This document shows, in pieces, positions 15,817 through 23,719 of a stretch of DNA of 23,719 nt. The first letter of the stretch is position 1, and every line of letters starts with the position of its first letter. The stretch lies in the NCBI GenBank assembly GCA_964352775.1, contig CAYGTK010000039.1:1-23719 (forward strand), in the 5' to 3' direction. The stretch comes from CAYGTK01 sp964352775 (GTDB lineage: Bacteria > Bacteroidota > Bacteroidia > Chitinophagales > CAIOSU01). The position numbers and the translations under genes are program-made. The notes below the pieces were generated by a model. It had not been told where the DNA came from. It did no database searches and saw nothing but the letters and a program-made list of their open reading frames with translations.

Positions 15817-16955
15817 AGGCTACAATAGTAGGTTGGTACGGTACGGAAACGATAGGTGATAGGGCCATTCTTGCAGGAATTATTGTTGATCTAGCTGCTG
15901 TTTTTGGTTCTTCATTGGAAGTGCATTTAGGTAGTTTATATCCTTTTTTCTCAGAGCGGACTTTAAATGAAGATCTGGGCTTTTTGAAAATTATAACAGG
16001 GCTGTCAGACCTTAAGATCAACCTATTTGATTCTAAAGACGATAAAGCTTTAGAAGCTGCCATAAATAATTCGCAGCTCATGATAATGGGCGGTGGTCCA
16101 TTAATGGACTTGAACGCCTTGTACATGGTGGAATATGCCTTTAAGCGGTCTCGTAAAAAAGGTGTTAAAACCATGATATATGGCTGTGGAGTTGGTCCGC
16201 TTTTCAAAAGGAGACATCAACGGACAGTTGGGAATATAGCTGCTACTTCAGATGTAATAGTATTACGCGACTCGGCATCAAAAGCAGAGTTATTAAGGCT
16301 ATCGCCAAAGCTAGATGCGAATAAGATCAACACCTCTTTAGATCCAGCAGTTAGGTGTGTGCTATCTTATCAAGAACTACCAAAACGGTCGGTTGAACCT
16401 TACATAGCTATCAACCTTCGCCATTTTCCAGAAGAATATAGTCAAGATCCGCAGGCTACTACTGTAAATCAACATATTAGCGCATTTGTAAAAGCTATAG
16501 CTGAAACGAATGATAAAGCCATCAAACTAATACCAATGCATTATTTCCATGTAGGGAATGATGATCGTGATTTTTTGAATGATATGGCCATACGGATGGA
16601 GCAAGAGAACGTGAGTGTTCAAAATGTTCCATTGACTTTGGAAGAGACTATCAGAGCCTTTGAATTGGCAGACTGGTGTGTAGGGATGCGCTTTCACTCC
16701 GTAGTGCTGCAAACAGTGGTTAACGGTAGAAATGCCGTGTTAGACTATACCCAGCCTGGTAAAGGGAAAATAGCTGGTTTTCTTAAAGATATGAATGCGA
16801 TGGATGTTTATACTGATCGCTACGTAAACCTTCAAGAATTAAAAGCCCCAATAACCATTAAAACGGATAGCACCTACCAGCAATTTTCAGTAGATAAGAA
16901 TGTTTTGGAAAGCAAGCTATCCGTATACAGAGAACAATTAAAGACTCTGCTGTGA
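15813..16955 (+). CDS. Polysaccharide pyruvyl transferase family protein (WcaK/CsaB-like)
   Basis: This 380-residue PF04230 protein is expected to transfer the enolpyruvyl group of PEP to a sugar to form a ketal. The N-terminal IVGWYGTETIGDRAIL (5–20) is the family's GxxGxxNxGDxA loop. MIMGGGPLMD (about 90–99) and YGCGVGPL (about 124–131) follow, then VLRDSAS, SLDPAV and the C-terminal WCVGMRFHSVVLQ (about 287–299), whose Arg and His are conserved in the family. It starts inside the stop codon of the radical SAM gene (ATGA overlap) and ends inside the start of the GT4 gene (GTGA). The three products are therefore probably made in fixed proportion and act on one glycan. Some PF04230 members have other activities, so pyruvylation is a strong but not certain call. 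Confidence 0.9.
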   Translation: MKATIVGWYGTETIGDRAILAGIIVDLAAVFGSSLEVHLGSLYPFFSERTLNEDLGFLKIITGLSDLKINLFDSKDDKALEAAINNSQLMIMGGGPLMDLNALYMVEYAFKRSRKKGVKTMIYGCGVGPLFKRRHQRTVGNIAATSDVIVLRDSASKAELLRLSPKLDANKINTSLDPAVRCVLSYQELPKRSVEPYIAINLRHFPEEYSQDPQATTVNQHISAFVKAIAETNDKAIKLIPMHYFHVGNDDRDFLNDMAIRMEQENVSVQNVPLTLEETIRAFELADWCVGMRFHSVVLQTVVNGRNAVLDYTQPGKGKIAGFLKDMNAMDVYTDRYVNLQELKAPITIKTDSTYQQFSVDKNVLESKLSVYREQLKTLL

Positions 16956-18217
16956 AAGTAGCCGTGCTAAGTACCTTTCAGCGATCGGGAGGAGCGGCTA
17001 TAGCGGCCATGCGCTTAGTAAAGGCCCTTAACGATAGACCAGATACAACTGCTAAATTACTTTGTGCAGAAAATGAAAGTCACCATCCAGATGTGATAGC
17101 CGTTAACGATTCCGCTTGGTCAAGTAAGCGGTATCAACTGAATAAAATTGCTGAACGCCTTACCATTCTTCCTTTTGAGACCGATAAGGAAATGCGCTTT
17201 CAAGTGTCTACTGCTGGCTTTGGTCAAGATGTTTCCGATCATCCCTTTATTCAAGAAGCGGATGTGGTGCACTTACATTGGTTCAATCAAGGTTTCTTAT
17301 CGCTGGATAGTATTGAGAAATTGTACCAGCTTGGTAAACCCATAGTTTGGACCTTACACGATATGTGGGCCTTCTGTGGTATAGAGCACTACGCTGGTCG
17401 CAACGAGAGTTTTTTAAGCGACGATAAGCAGAACCCAATTTTGAAACTACAAGGTCTGTTTGATCTTGCTCATCGCACTTGGAAGCAAAAAAGGAAATTG
17501 TATAGGAAGGTTGAAATTCAATTCGTTACTTGTAGTTCTTGGCTATCAGAAGAGGGGAGAAGAAGTGAATTGCTAAAGCACGCAAACTTCCAGCCTATCC
17601 CCAACCCCATAGATACATCAGTCTTCAAGCCTTTGGATAAGGATGCTTGTAGGAAGCATTTTAATATTCCCAAAGCAGATAGTTATTTACTCTTCGCGGC
17701 AGCTAAGCTATCAGATAAGCGTAAGGGGCTCAACTATTTGGTAGATGCCTTGAAGTTGCTAAAACAGGACGAAAGTTTTGATCAGAACTTGATAATACTA
17801 GCCTTCGGTCAAAAAGATGCAGGTATGCTTTCAGCCTTACCTTACCCAGTTCATCATTTTGGCAGCATTTCTGGCGTTGAGGAGGTGAGTAAAGTATATA
17901 ATAGTGCCGACGTGTTCGTTTCTCCTGCATTACAAGATAACCTGCCCAACACGGTGATGGAAGCCATGGCTTGTGGAGTGCCCAGTATAGCCTTTAAAAC
18001 AGGTGGATTAGCAGATCTGATAGATGATAAGGTGAATGGTTACCTTCCTCCACTAGAGGATGCACAAGCCCTTTCAGTGAGTATTAAAGTACTGCTGAAT
18101 GATAAGGTCAAGCTGGCAGAATTCTCCAAGGCATCGCGAAATAAGGTAGAGACTCACTTTGCCAAACCTGTAGTTGCAGCTCGTTATCACGAACTATATG
18201 CTAAGCTGCTAGCCTAA
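16952..18217 (+). CDS. Family 4 glycosyltransferase (WcaC-like)
   Basis: This 421-residue GT-B enzyme of family GT4 carries RSGGAAIAAMRL (11–22), the N-terminal G-rich loop. VHLHWFNQGFLSLDSIEKL and PIVWTLHDMWAFCGIEHY together are characteristic of the WcaC/AmsD subgroup of exopolysaccharide transferases. The C-terminal donor domain has AAAKLSDKRKG and the retaining-type E-x7-E motif around NLPNTVMEAMACGVPSIAFKTGG. It adds a sugar from a nucleotide donor to a lipid-linked glycan at the cytoplasmic face. The start is GTG 16952, overlapping the pyruvyl transferase stop as GTGA; an ATG start would cut into the first β-strand. The stop overlaps that of the convergent YfhO-family gene by four bases (CTAA). 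Confidence 0.9.
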   Translation: MKVAVLSTFQRSGGAAIAAMRLVKALNDRPDTTAKLLCAENESHHPDVIAVNDSAWSSKRYQLNKIAERLTILPFETDKEMRFQVSTAGFGQDVSDHPFIQEADVVHLHWFNQGFLSLDSIEKLYQLGKPIVWTLHDMWAFCGIEHYAGRNESFLSDDKQNPILKLQGLFDLAHRTWKQKRKLYRKVEIQFVTCSSWLSEEGRRSELLKHANFQPIPNPIDTSVFKPLDKDACRKHFNIPKADSYLLFAAAKLSDKRKGLNYLVDALKLLKQDESFDQNLIILAFGQKDAGMLSALPYPVHHFGSISGVEEVSKVYNSADVFVSPALQDNLPNTVMEAMACGVPSIAFKTGGLADLIDDKVNGYLPPLEDAQALSVSIKVLLNDKVKLAEFSKASRNKVETHFAKPVVAARYHELYAKLLA

Positions 18218-20688
18218 GCTTTAACTTGCTTCTCTTTACTGCCAGACGACTTCAAACCTAAGTAGATAGCACCTATTAGTAATAAATAGATCAGAATAGA
18301 TGAGGCTAGAGAGATCTTCTCACCAATGTAGTACGACTTTGGCTTGAACTCAAAGGTAATGTTGTGTTCTCCTTTAGGCACATACATACCCCTAAGCACA
18401 TAGTTCACACGTGTAAAGTCGGTAGGCTGTCCATTTATCATAGCTGTCCATCCGGCTGGGTAGTATATCTCCGAGAATACGGCAAAGTTATCAGCAGTTG
18501 AGTTTGCTTTGTATTCTAATTTATTAGGAGCATAACTAGTCAAAGTAATGGTCGATCCTTCAGGTGAGAAGGAAGTCCCTTTCGAAAGATCGCCTTCATA
18601 CTTAGGGAAACTAAACGCAGTAGTTCTAGGGTCGAATTTGGCCATTCGAGTCATTACCTCATCTGCACTAGGTAGCACATCTATCTTATTAATGAACCAA
18701 GCATTACCTAATCCATTTCGACTAGGCACAACGTTGTCGGGTGCAGTTATTAGGTACCTTAGGTTGAGCATGTTTAGCACAGGTATATTATCTACACCTA
18801 AGCCTGCGTTTAACTTCTGCATTTCTGCTTGTATACGATTCTCTATCAGCTCTTGATATATCCGCAGCTTGGCTGCATGGTAACCACCAATATTCTTATG
18901 CCAATAGGCTGCATCAGCAGTATTGAAGGTGTTTCTTGAAAGATCTAATACACGGTAGCTAAGGTCTTTATCCTGCAATATTTGTTGATCGGCTTGAGTT
19001 GGTACTCGTTGTTCTGTTTTTTTAGCTTTAGAGTAGTTGCTTTTATTCAGGTAGCGGCTATCTACCACCCATAAGTCAATTAGCGATACCAAACCTAAAG
19101 CAACTAAAAAGTAAGTAGCCTTTAGCTTATCATGTAAATAGGCCCATATCAACCCTACCGCCAAAGCAATAAAGAGTATTGATCTAAAACTATCAGCACG
19201 CAGCATTCCAGCACGGTCTTTTTCTATAGCATCAACTGGATAGCCACTTTGAGCAAGTTGTGCATCAGCTGCCGCCCCGAAGTCATACATATAGCTACCT
19301 ATTAGGCCAAATAATAGTACTACACCCCCTGTTATACCAGCAGCAATAGTGGTTTTTTTCCAAAGCTCTTTTTTGCTTTGATCACTACTTATCAATTGTT
19401 TCAATCCTAAAAAACCTGCCATGATGAACAGTACATTGGTTACCGAAAGCCACATTGATGGGGTTCGGAATTTATTATACATGGGGAAGTGGTCGAACAA
19501 GAAGTAATTAAGGCTCGAGAAATTTTTACCCCAGCTTAGAAACAAGGTGAGAATGGCACCTATTAGAATTGCCCAACGCAATTTGTTATCAGATACGGTT
19601 AGTCCCAGTATGAATAGAAAGCAAACGATGGCTCCAAAATACAACGGACCAGCGGTAAAAGGTTGGTCGCCCCAGTAGGTTGGAATACGCTGAATTGCTT
19701 GCTTGGCCTGTGGTTTGGGTACCCCTTTCTCTACAAAAGCTTTATAGGTATGTGAATCTTCACTTAGTGGTTCAGCTGATGCACCACCCATGAAACCTGG
19801 AATGATAACTGTGAATGATTCCATTATACCGTAGCTCCAAGAAAAAGCATAGTCTTTATCTAACCCGCCATCGTCACCTTGCTGAGCTTGCTTTATGGTA
19901 AGATCTGACTTACCACCACGCATAGTATACTGCGAATACTCATAAGTTGACCATAACTGTGAGGCTGAACTTCCAAGAGCTAATATCAATCCAATTAGCA
20001 AAGCTCCTGAAGGCATCAAGAAGCTTTTAAGAAGGTCTTTATCAGCTATTGCTTTGTATAGGTAATAAGCACCTATCACTCCCGAAATAAGCATAGTATA
20101 ATAGGTGATCTGGAAGTGATTCGAACGTATCTGCAGGCCTAATGCCATGGTAAATAGAACCAGACCAAGTAGCGGTCTGCCTCTAAAGGAAAGTATGACC
20201 CCACCAAGTATCGGAGCTATCAAAGCCATACACCTCACCTTGTTTAAGTGGCCTGCCTCAATACTAATTATGTTAAAGGACCCTAGGGCATAGGCTATAG
20301 CTCCAACTGCTGCTAGCCAAACATTACCAGTAAGTACTAAGCCAAGAATATATGCGCCTACAAGTAGAAAGAATAGCAAGTGAGATTCTCCAATGAATAC
20401 AGCTTTGACGCCTTGAATGATTGGCGTAAGCAGGTTGGAAGGATAGTACCCCCATATCTGGAAGGTGGGCATACCTCCGAACATGGAATTCGTCCATAAA
20501 GTAACCTCGCCAGTTTCTTCTTGATATTGACGCATCTCTTGCATCATACCTTTCGACTGCACTTTATCGTGTTGTGTAAGTTCTTTGCCTTGAAGTAATG
20601 GATTGAAATAAGCATAGCTGATTGCACCAAAAACGATAATAGCCAACAAGTGAGGCAGAATAGCTGTTTTAAAGTCGAAATTACTCAT
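18214..20688 (-). CDS. YfhO-family integral membrane protein (predicted GT-C-type)
   Basis: This 824-residue protein has about 12–14 transmembrane helices, one large extracytoplasmic region (about residues 530–780) and a last helix near the C-terminus followed by a lysine-rich tail. The first outer loop holds ELTQHDKVQS and TLWTNSMFGGMPTFQIWGYYPSN (residues about 63–85), the typical opening of YfhO (PF09586) proteins. The late FSEIYYPAGWTAMINGQPTDFTRVNYVLRGMYVPKGEH segment is the conserved C-terminal domain. YfhO proteins resemble GT-C transferases that use polyprenyl-phosphate sugars; the Bacillus and Listeria members are implicated in glycosylating lipoteichoic acid. In a Gram-negative host the acceptor is unknown. 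Placement beside the glycan genes is suggestive but it is on the opposite strand and may be independent. Confidence 0.88.
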   Translation of the reverse strand: MSNFDFKTAILPHLLAIIVFGAISYAYFNPLLQGKELTQHDKVQSKGMMQEMRQYQEETGEVTLWTNSMFGGMPTFQIWGYYPSNLLTPIIQGVKAVFIGESHLLFFLLVGAYILGLVLTGNVWLAAVGAIAYALGSFNIISIEAGHLNKVRCMALIAPILGGVILSFRGRPLLGLVLFTMALGLQIRSNHFQITYYTMLISGVIGAYYLYKAIADKDLLKSFLMPSGALLIGLILALGSSASQLWSTYEYSQYTMRGGKSDLTIKQAQQGDDGGLDKDYAFSWSYGIMESFTVIIPGFMGGASAEPLSEDSHTYKAFVEKGVPKPQAKQAIQRIPTYWGDQPFTAGPLYFGAIVCFLFILGLTVSDNKLRWAILIGAILTLFLSWGKNFSSLNYFLFDHFPMYNKFRTPSMWLSVTNVLFIMAGFLGLKQLISSDQSKKELWKKTTIAAGITGGVVLLFGLIGSYMYDFGAAADAQLAQSGYPVDAIEKDRAGMLRADSFRSILFIALAVGLIWAYLHDKLKATYFLVALGLVSLIDLWVVDSRYLNKSNYSKAKKTEQRVPTQADQQILQDKDLSYRVLDLSRNTFNTADAAYWHKNIGGYHAAKLRIYQELIENRIQAEMQKLNAGLGVDNIPVLNMLNLRYLITAPDNVVPSRNGLGNAWFINKIDVLPSADEVMTRMAKFDPRTTAFSFPKYEGDLSKGTSFSPEGSTITLTSYAPNKLEYKANSTADNFAVFSEIYYPAGWTAMINGQPTDFTRVNYVLRGMYVPKGEHNITFEFKPKSYYIGEKISLASSILIYLLLIGAIYLGLKSSGSKEKQVKA

Positions 20689-20815
20689 GTAAATACAGAT
20701 TGTATGGGGTCTAAAAATAGAACTTTGGCCTCGCTTTTAATAATTCGTAAAGTCTGCCTTAACGCTATTTAACTGTTGTGGAAATAACTAGCTTAGCTGG
20801 CCCTAAGAAAATGAT
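20689..20815. promoter_or_regulatory. Divergent intergenic region between the YfhO-family and threonine dehydrogenase genes
   Basis: This 127-base AT-rich gap must hold two outward promoters. On the minus strand TATTTTTA (20712–20719) is one base off TAnnTTTG. On the plus strand TAGCTTAG (20789–20796) is one base off, 20 bases before ATG 20816. Neither has a clear −33 partner, so these are weak candidates only. Confidence 0.3.
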
Positions 20816-21781
20816 ATGAAAGGAAATATTTTATTGCTGGGAGCTTTGGGCCAAATAGGTACTGAGCTTACCATAGCCTTGCGCGAGAAATATGGAGATG
20901 ACCGGGTTATCACTTCGGATATTCGCTCTTCTAACAACCCTGTGTTTACTGCTGGAGTGCATCTTGAGATAGACATAATGGATGGAGAGAAAGTGCGCCA
21001 AGTAATTGGCGATCACAATATCACACAGATCTATCACTTAGCTGCAATACTTTCAGCAAGAGGGGAGGAGAACCCACGATTAGCTTGGGAGATAAATATG
21101 AATGGCTTGCTCAATATTTTGGAGATAGCTGTGGATATGGGCGTAAAAAAGATATTCTGGCCAAGCAGCATTGCTGTGTTCGGTAAGCGTACCCCAATTG
21201 AGCGCTCGGGACAATACACGGTTACTGACCCACATACCATTTACGGGATCAGTAAATTAGCTGGAGAGCGATGGTGCCACTACTATCACTACAATAAAGG
21301 GTTAGATATTCGCAGCCTTCGGTACCCAGGTATAATTAGCTATAAGGGCGAGCCTGGTGGTGGAACTACTGATTGGGCAGTAGAGATATTCTACAAGGCT
21401 TTACAAGATGGTAAATACGAATGCTTTTTAGAAGAAGATAGCAAATTGCCGTACATGTACATGCCTGATGCTATTCAAGCGACGCTATTGTTAATGGATG
21501 TTCCTCAAGATAGATTATCAGTACGGGCAAGCTACAATGTGGGCTCTATGACGTTTACGCCAGATGATCTTACGAGGGAGATACAGTCGTATTTACCAGA
21601 ATTTGAGATAAGCTATAAGCCCGATTTTAGAAGGGAAATAGCACGTAACTGGCCAGCGAGTGTAAATGATGAATATGCACGTACTGATTGGAGTTGGACA
21701 CCAGAATATGACATGGCTACCATGACGAAAGACATGCTCGATAATGTGGCAATAAAATTAGGCTTACCACAACTGGCTTAA
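20816..21781 (+). CDS. L-threonine 3-dehydrogenase, SDR (UDP-galactose-epimerase-like) type
   Basis: This 321-residue extended short-chain dehydrogenase has the NAD-binding loop GALGQIG (9–15). YHLAAILSARGE is the cofactor strand, SSIAVFG (117–123) supplies the serine, and Y143-GIS-K147 is the catalytic YxxxK pair. The stretch RYPGIISYKGEPGGGTTDWAVEIFYKAL (169–196) is a hallmark of the epimerase-like threonine dehydrogenases found in Cytophaga and Flavobacterium, distinct from the zinc-type Tdh of E. coli. The enzyme oxidises L-threonine to 2-amino-3-ketobutyrate, normally cleaved to glycine and acetyl-CoA by Kbl, whose gene is not in this window. A sugar-nucleotide epimerase is the main alternative and would have suited the glycan genes nearby, but the GGGTTD signature argues against it. 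Its stop overlaps that of rlmB in TTAA. Confidence 0.88.
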   Translation: MKGNILLLGALGQIGTELTIALREKYGDDRVITSDIRSSNNPVFTAGVHLEIDIMDGEKVRQVIGDHNITQIYHLAAILSARGEENPRLAWEINMNGLLNILEIAVDMGVKKIFWPSSIAVFGKRTPIERSGQYTVTDPHTIYGISKLAGERWCHYYHYNKGLDIRSLRYPGIISYKGEPGGGTTDWAVEIFYKALQDGKYECFLEEDSKLPYMYMPDAIQATLLLMDVPQDRLSVRASYNVGSMTFTPDDLTREIQSYLPEFEISYKPDFRREIARNWPASVNDEYARTDWSWTPEYDMATMTKDMLDNVAIKLGLPQLA

Positions 21782-22524
21782 CCAGCAGCTAATTCACGTT
21801 GACGTTGCAATTCATACAATATCATACCAGCCGCTACTGATACATTGAATGATTCTAGCTCTTTGCTCATAGGAAGTTTAAAACTTGCATCAGCTAGCTC
21901 TAGTAACTCTTTGCTTAGGCCTTTATGTTCTGCACCCATCATAATGCACGTAGGGTCTGTCATACTAAGTTCGTAGCTATTTTTCGACCCTTTCATTGCT
22001 GAAGCAAATAGCTTTATGCCATTTGCTTTAAATTCCTTCGCTATAGCTACCAAGTCGGGCACTTTACAGATGTACATCTTGTTAAGCGCACCTGCCGATG
22101 ACCTAATGGCATCTGCATTGATCTGTGCACCACCTGTTGCTGGAATAATTACGGCATCTACTTTACAACCAAGTGCAGTTCTGGTTATTGCACCAAAATT
22201 ACCAACATCTGTGATATGATCTAACATTAAGAATAAAGGTGACCTTCCTTCATCATAGGCTTGTGCTAACACATCTTGCCAGTCGTAATATTGAATCAAG
22301 GAAATGAATGCAATAACCCCCTGATGATTCTTTCCTGTGATAGAATTCAACTTCTGAGAAGGAACATACTGCACCTGTGTACCTGCCCTTCGAGCTAGAG
22401 AGGCTATCTCTTTCAATTCAGGTGAATCAGATGTTTTGAGAAGTAATATCTTCTCGAAACCTTTCCCTGCATTAAAGGCCTCTAATACAGGATGCCTACC
22501 GAAAACTACATTCTTGGTTTTCAT
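21778..22524 (-). CDS. rlmB: 23S rRNA (guanosine-2'-O-)-methyltransferase RlmB (TrmH/SpoU family)
   Basis: This 248-residue SPOUT methyltransferase has an N-terminal SpoU substrate-binding domain (NVVFGRHPVLEAFNAG, residues 5–20, to about 80). The knotted catalytic domain shows the three TrmH motifs. Motif 1 is DVGNFGAITRTALGCKVDAVI (Asn and Arg conserved), motif 2 is CIMMGAEHKGLSKELL, and motif 3 is LPMSKELESFNVSVAAGMILYELQRQ. It methylates the 2'-OH of a guanosine in 23S rRNA (G2251 in E. coli numbering) with S-adenosylmethionine; assignment to RlmB rather than another TrmH-type enzyme rests on overall resemblance and size. Its ATG overlaps the TGA of the DUF2723 gene as ATGA, so the two are translationally linked. 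Confidence 0.9.
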   Translation of the reverse strand: MKTKNVVFGRHPVLEAFNAGKGFEKILLLKTSDSPELKEIASLARRAGTQVQYVPSQKLNSITGKNHQGVIAFISLIQYYDWQDVLAQAYDEGRSPLFLMLDHITDVGNFGAITRTALGCKVDAVIIPATGGAQINADAIRSSAGALNKMYICKVPDLVAIAKEFKANGIKLFASAMKGSKNSYELSMTDPTCIMMGAEHKGLSKELLELADASFKLPMSKELESFNVSVAAGMILYELQRQRELAAG

Positions 22525-23719
22525 CGTCTTCCTCGGTATATCATCATTAATGGCTCAACTGCAGTTATAGATAAGGCAAACTCCTCTTGAAACTCCTTGT
22601 CATAGGTGCTAACTATACGAGCCATTTCAGCAACTACAGAAGCTGAACGAATTGCTTTTTCACGTGAACCTTCAAAGTCCAGAATATCATGGTAGTATTT
22701 CAAGTTCTGGCTCTGCCCGTAGGTCAGTTGTTCTATCAAACGGCGTGCTTTTTCCTTATTGCCTGCTCTGTAATATAGTTCTGGATAACTAGCTACAAAA
22801 ACATTTAGCGGCACCGTTTGGTATGGCATTACGAATAAGCTCTTGTCTAATACCTTTATTGCACCCGCTTTATCACCAGCTACTAAGAATGACTCTGCCA
22901 ATCTACCGAAGTTGCTTCGTAAATTCATGGTCATCCGTAAAATGTTCTCATCTAAGAATACATCTTGCGGCTGGGTGCTCATCCAGTCCAACTGCTCTAT
23001 TTGTTCAGCTGAAGCATTCACTTTTCGCTCAATACCCCCCCACTTGAACTTACTCATCACATTATCTATCATAATGTCGTTAGCAATGTAACCATAACGG
23101 CCACCTACTTTCGCGGTCTTAACTGGAACAACACGATAAGCCAAGCCCTCCAGTTGGAAATATTCGTTCAATCCTAAGTGGCTACCAGGGCTAACTGACA
23201 CAGCAAAGTAAATTGGGCGTTCCCAAAGGTTAGAGGCAACTATGTCCAAAGTAATAAGGTCGTTCTTGTAAAGGTTACGCTTACTTATGGTCCATTGCAT
23301 TTCATCTACAATACGGTCTCTGTGATCTTTACCAACCACATTATTACGCATTACAGCAGCTTTATCTACGGTCATCTTAACCTTACGTGTAGGTAGGTAA
23401 GAGATAAGCTCTCCATTTTGAGATTGTAACTTATTAGCCTTGTCGTCGCTAGCTATGAATTTAATAATGCGCTCTAAGTCATAGTGTTTATTCTCTTCAA
23501 TGCGTTTGTCAGCAAAACTTTGAACGAAGTTCCTGTTGTCGCCTAGTACACTTCTTTCAGAATGTGCAAGCTTAACCGGAGCAGCATCATTGGCCGCATA
23601 GCGAAGTTGGTTGATGTACCAATCTACACCTAGTAAGCTAAGGTTAACTACTCTTACGTCTCTTCGAATTCCTTCTACTTCTTGGGCGTACCAAAGCGGC
23701 TAAGTATCATTATCACCTT
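22521..23719 (-). CDS. DUF2723 family membrane protein, C-terminal part, 5'-truncated and interrupted by an in-frame TAG
   Basis: The minus-strand frame runs from the window's right edge to a TGA that overlaps the rlmB start. The segment nearest the edge reads GDNDT-stop-PLWYAQEVEG and then VRVVNLSLLGVDWYINQLR, the well-conserved extracytoplasmic motif of DUF2723 proteins, large predicted GT-C-fold membrane proteins widespread in Bacteroidota. The normal family wording has Tyr where this copy has TAG (23700–23702). After it, 393 residues are open to the natural end, including NLWERPIYFAVSVSPGSHLGLNEYFQLEGLAYRVVP and a helical TPR-like tail. The membrane part lies outside the window. An internal ATG at 23375 is the first start codon after the stop, but it is well inside the conserved domain and is unlikely to be a real start. 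Either the gene is a recent pseudogene or the base is an error. Confidence 0.82.
23700..23702 (-). other. In-frame amber codon at a conserved Tyr position of DUF2723
   Basis: Read on the minus strand, the codons are GAT AAT GAT ACT TAG CCG CTT TGG TAC, that is D N D T stop P L W Y. A one-base change from TAC or TAT would restore the family motif. TAG is used as a true terminator in several genes here (rmuC, aroE, flippase, YfhO-family), so codon reassignment is unlikely. Confidence 0.85.

Noticed and set aside
20816..21781. Sugar-nucleotide epimerase belonging to the glycan genes
   Set aside because: The GEPGGGTTDWAVEIF stretch and overall pattern match SDR threonine dehydrogenases better; the general fold alone had suggested an epimerase.
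23373..23375. ATG at 23375 as a genuine start of a short DUF2723 C-terminal protein
   Set aside because: Conserved family sequence continues upstream in the same frame as far as the TAG and beyond it; the ATG is internal.
1..23719. CRISPR arrays, tRNA or rRNA genes, transposase genes, prophage
   Set aside because: No regularly spaced repeats, no cloverleaf-like sequence, no rRNA-like stretch, no transposase or integrase motif in any long frame.

Overview
The window reads as chromosomal DNA of a member of the Bacteroidota. The grounds are family-level: a type II DAHP synthase/chorismate mutase fusion, an SDR-type threonine dehydrogenase, a DUF2723 protein, a TPR–DUF368–aroE gene block, and several perfect or near-perfect TAnnTTTG −7 promoter boxes, the signature of the Bacteroidota primary sigma factor. 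Shine-Dalgarno sequences are not conspicuous. TAG, TAA and TGA are all used as normal stops. I do not assign an order or genus. No rRNA, tRNA, CRISPR array, insertion sequence or origin was seen. No gene-free stretch exceeds 300 bases; the longest is the 228-base gap 14443–14670.

Left part (1–10482), mostly housekeeping. The 3' end of an aroF/aroQ-type fusion gene and rmuC run rightwards, followed by a small AT-rich gene with a HEPN-like motif. A leftward block follows: TPR protein, then an undecaprenyl-phosphate transporter (DUF368/PopT), then shikimate dehydrogenase (aroE). Divergent from it are a large secreted M1 metallopeptidase with a barrel-like C-terminus and an ALDH7-type aldehyde dehydrogenase.

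Middle part (10484–20688), a surface-glycan region. It holds a WcaE-like family 2 glycosyltransferase, a Wzx-like flippase, a PAPS sulfotransferase with a PhyH-type Fe(II)/2-oxoglutarate dioxygenase, then a tightly overlapping trio (radical SAM/twitch protein, WcaK-like polysaccharide pyruvyl transferase, WcaC-like family 4 glycosyltransferase), and a YfhO-family membrane protein. No priming transferase, polymerase or nucleotide-sugar genes are present, so the locus is either a module of a larger dispersed pathway or makes a short decorated glycolipid. The sulfation + dioxygenase + radical SAM + pyruvylation combination is the best candidate here for an undescribed pathway.

Right part (20816–23719): an SDR threonine 3-dehydrogenase, the rRNA methyltransferase gene rlmB, and the C-terminal part of a DUF2723 gene. 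That last gene carries an in-frame TAG exactly at a conserved tyrosine codon, 18 bases from the window end.

A window-wide feature is compaction. All four convergent gene junctions overlap by exactly four bases at their stop codons (CTAA, CTAG, CTAA, TTAA), and several same-strand junctions use ATGA, GTGA or TAATG overlaps.
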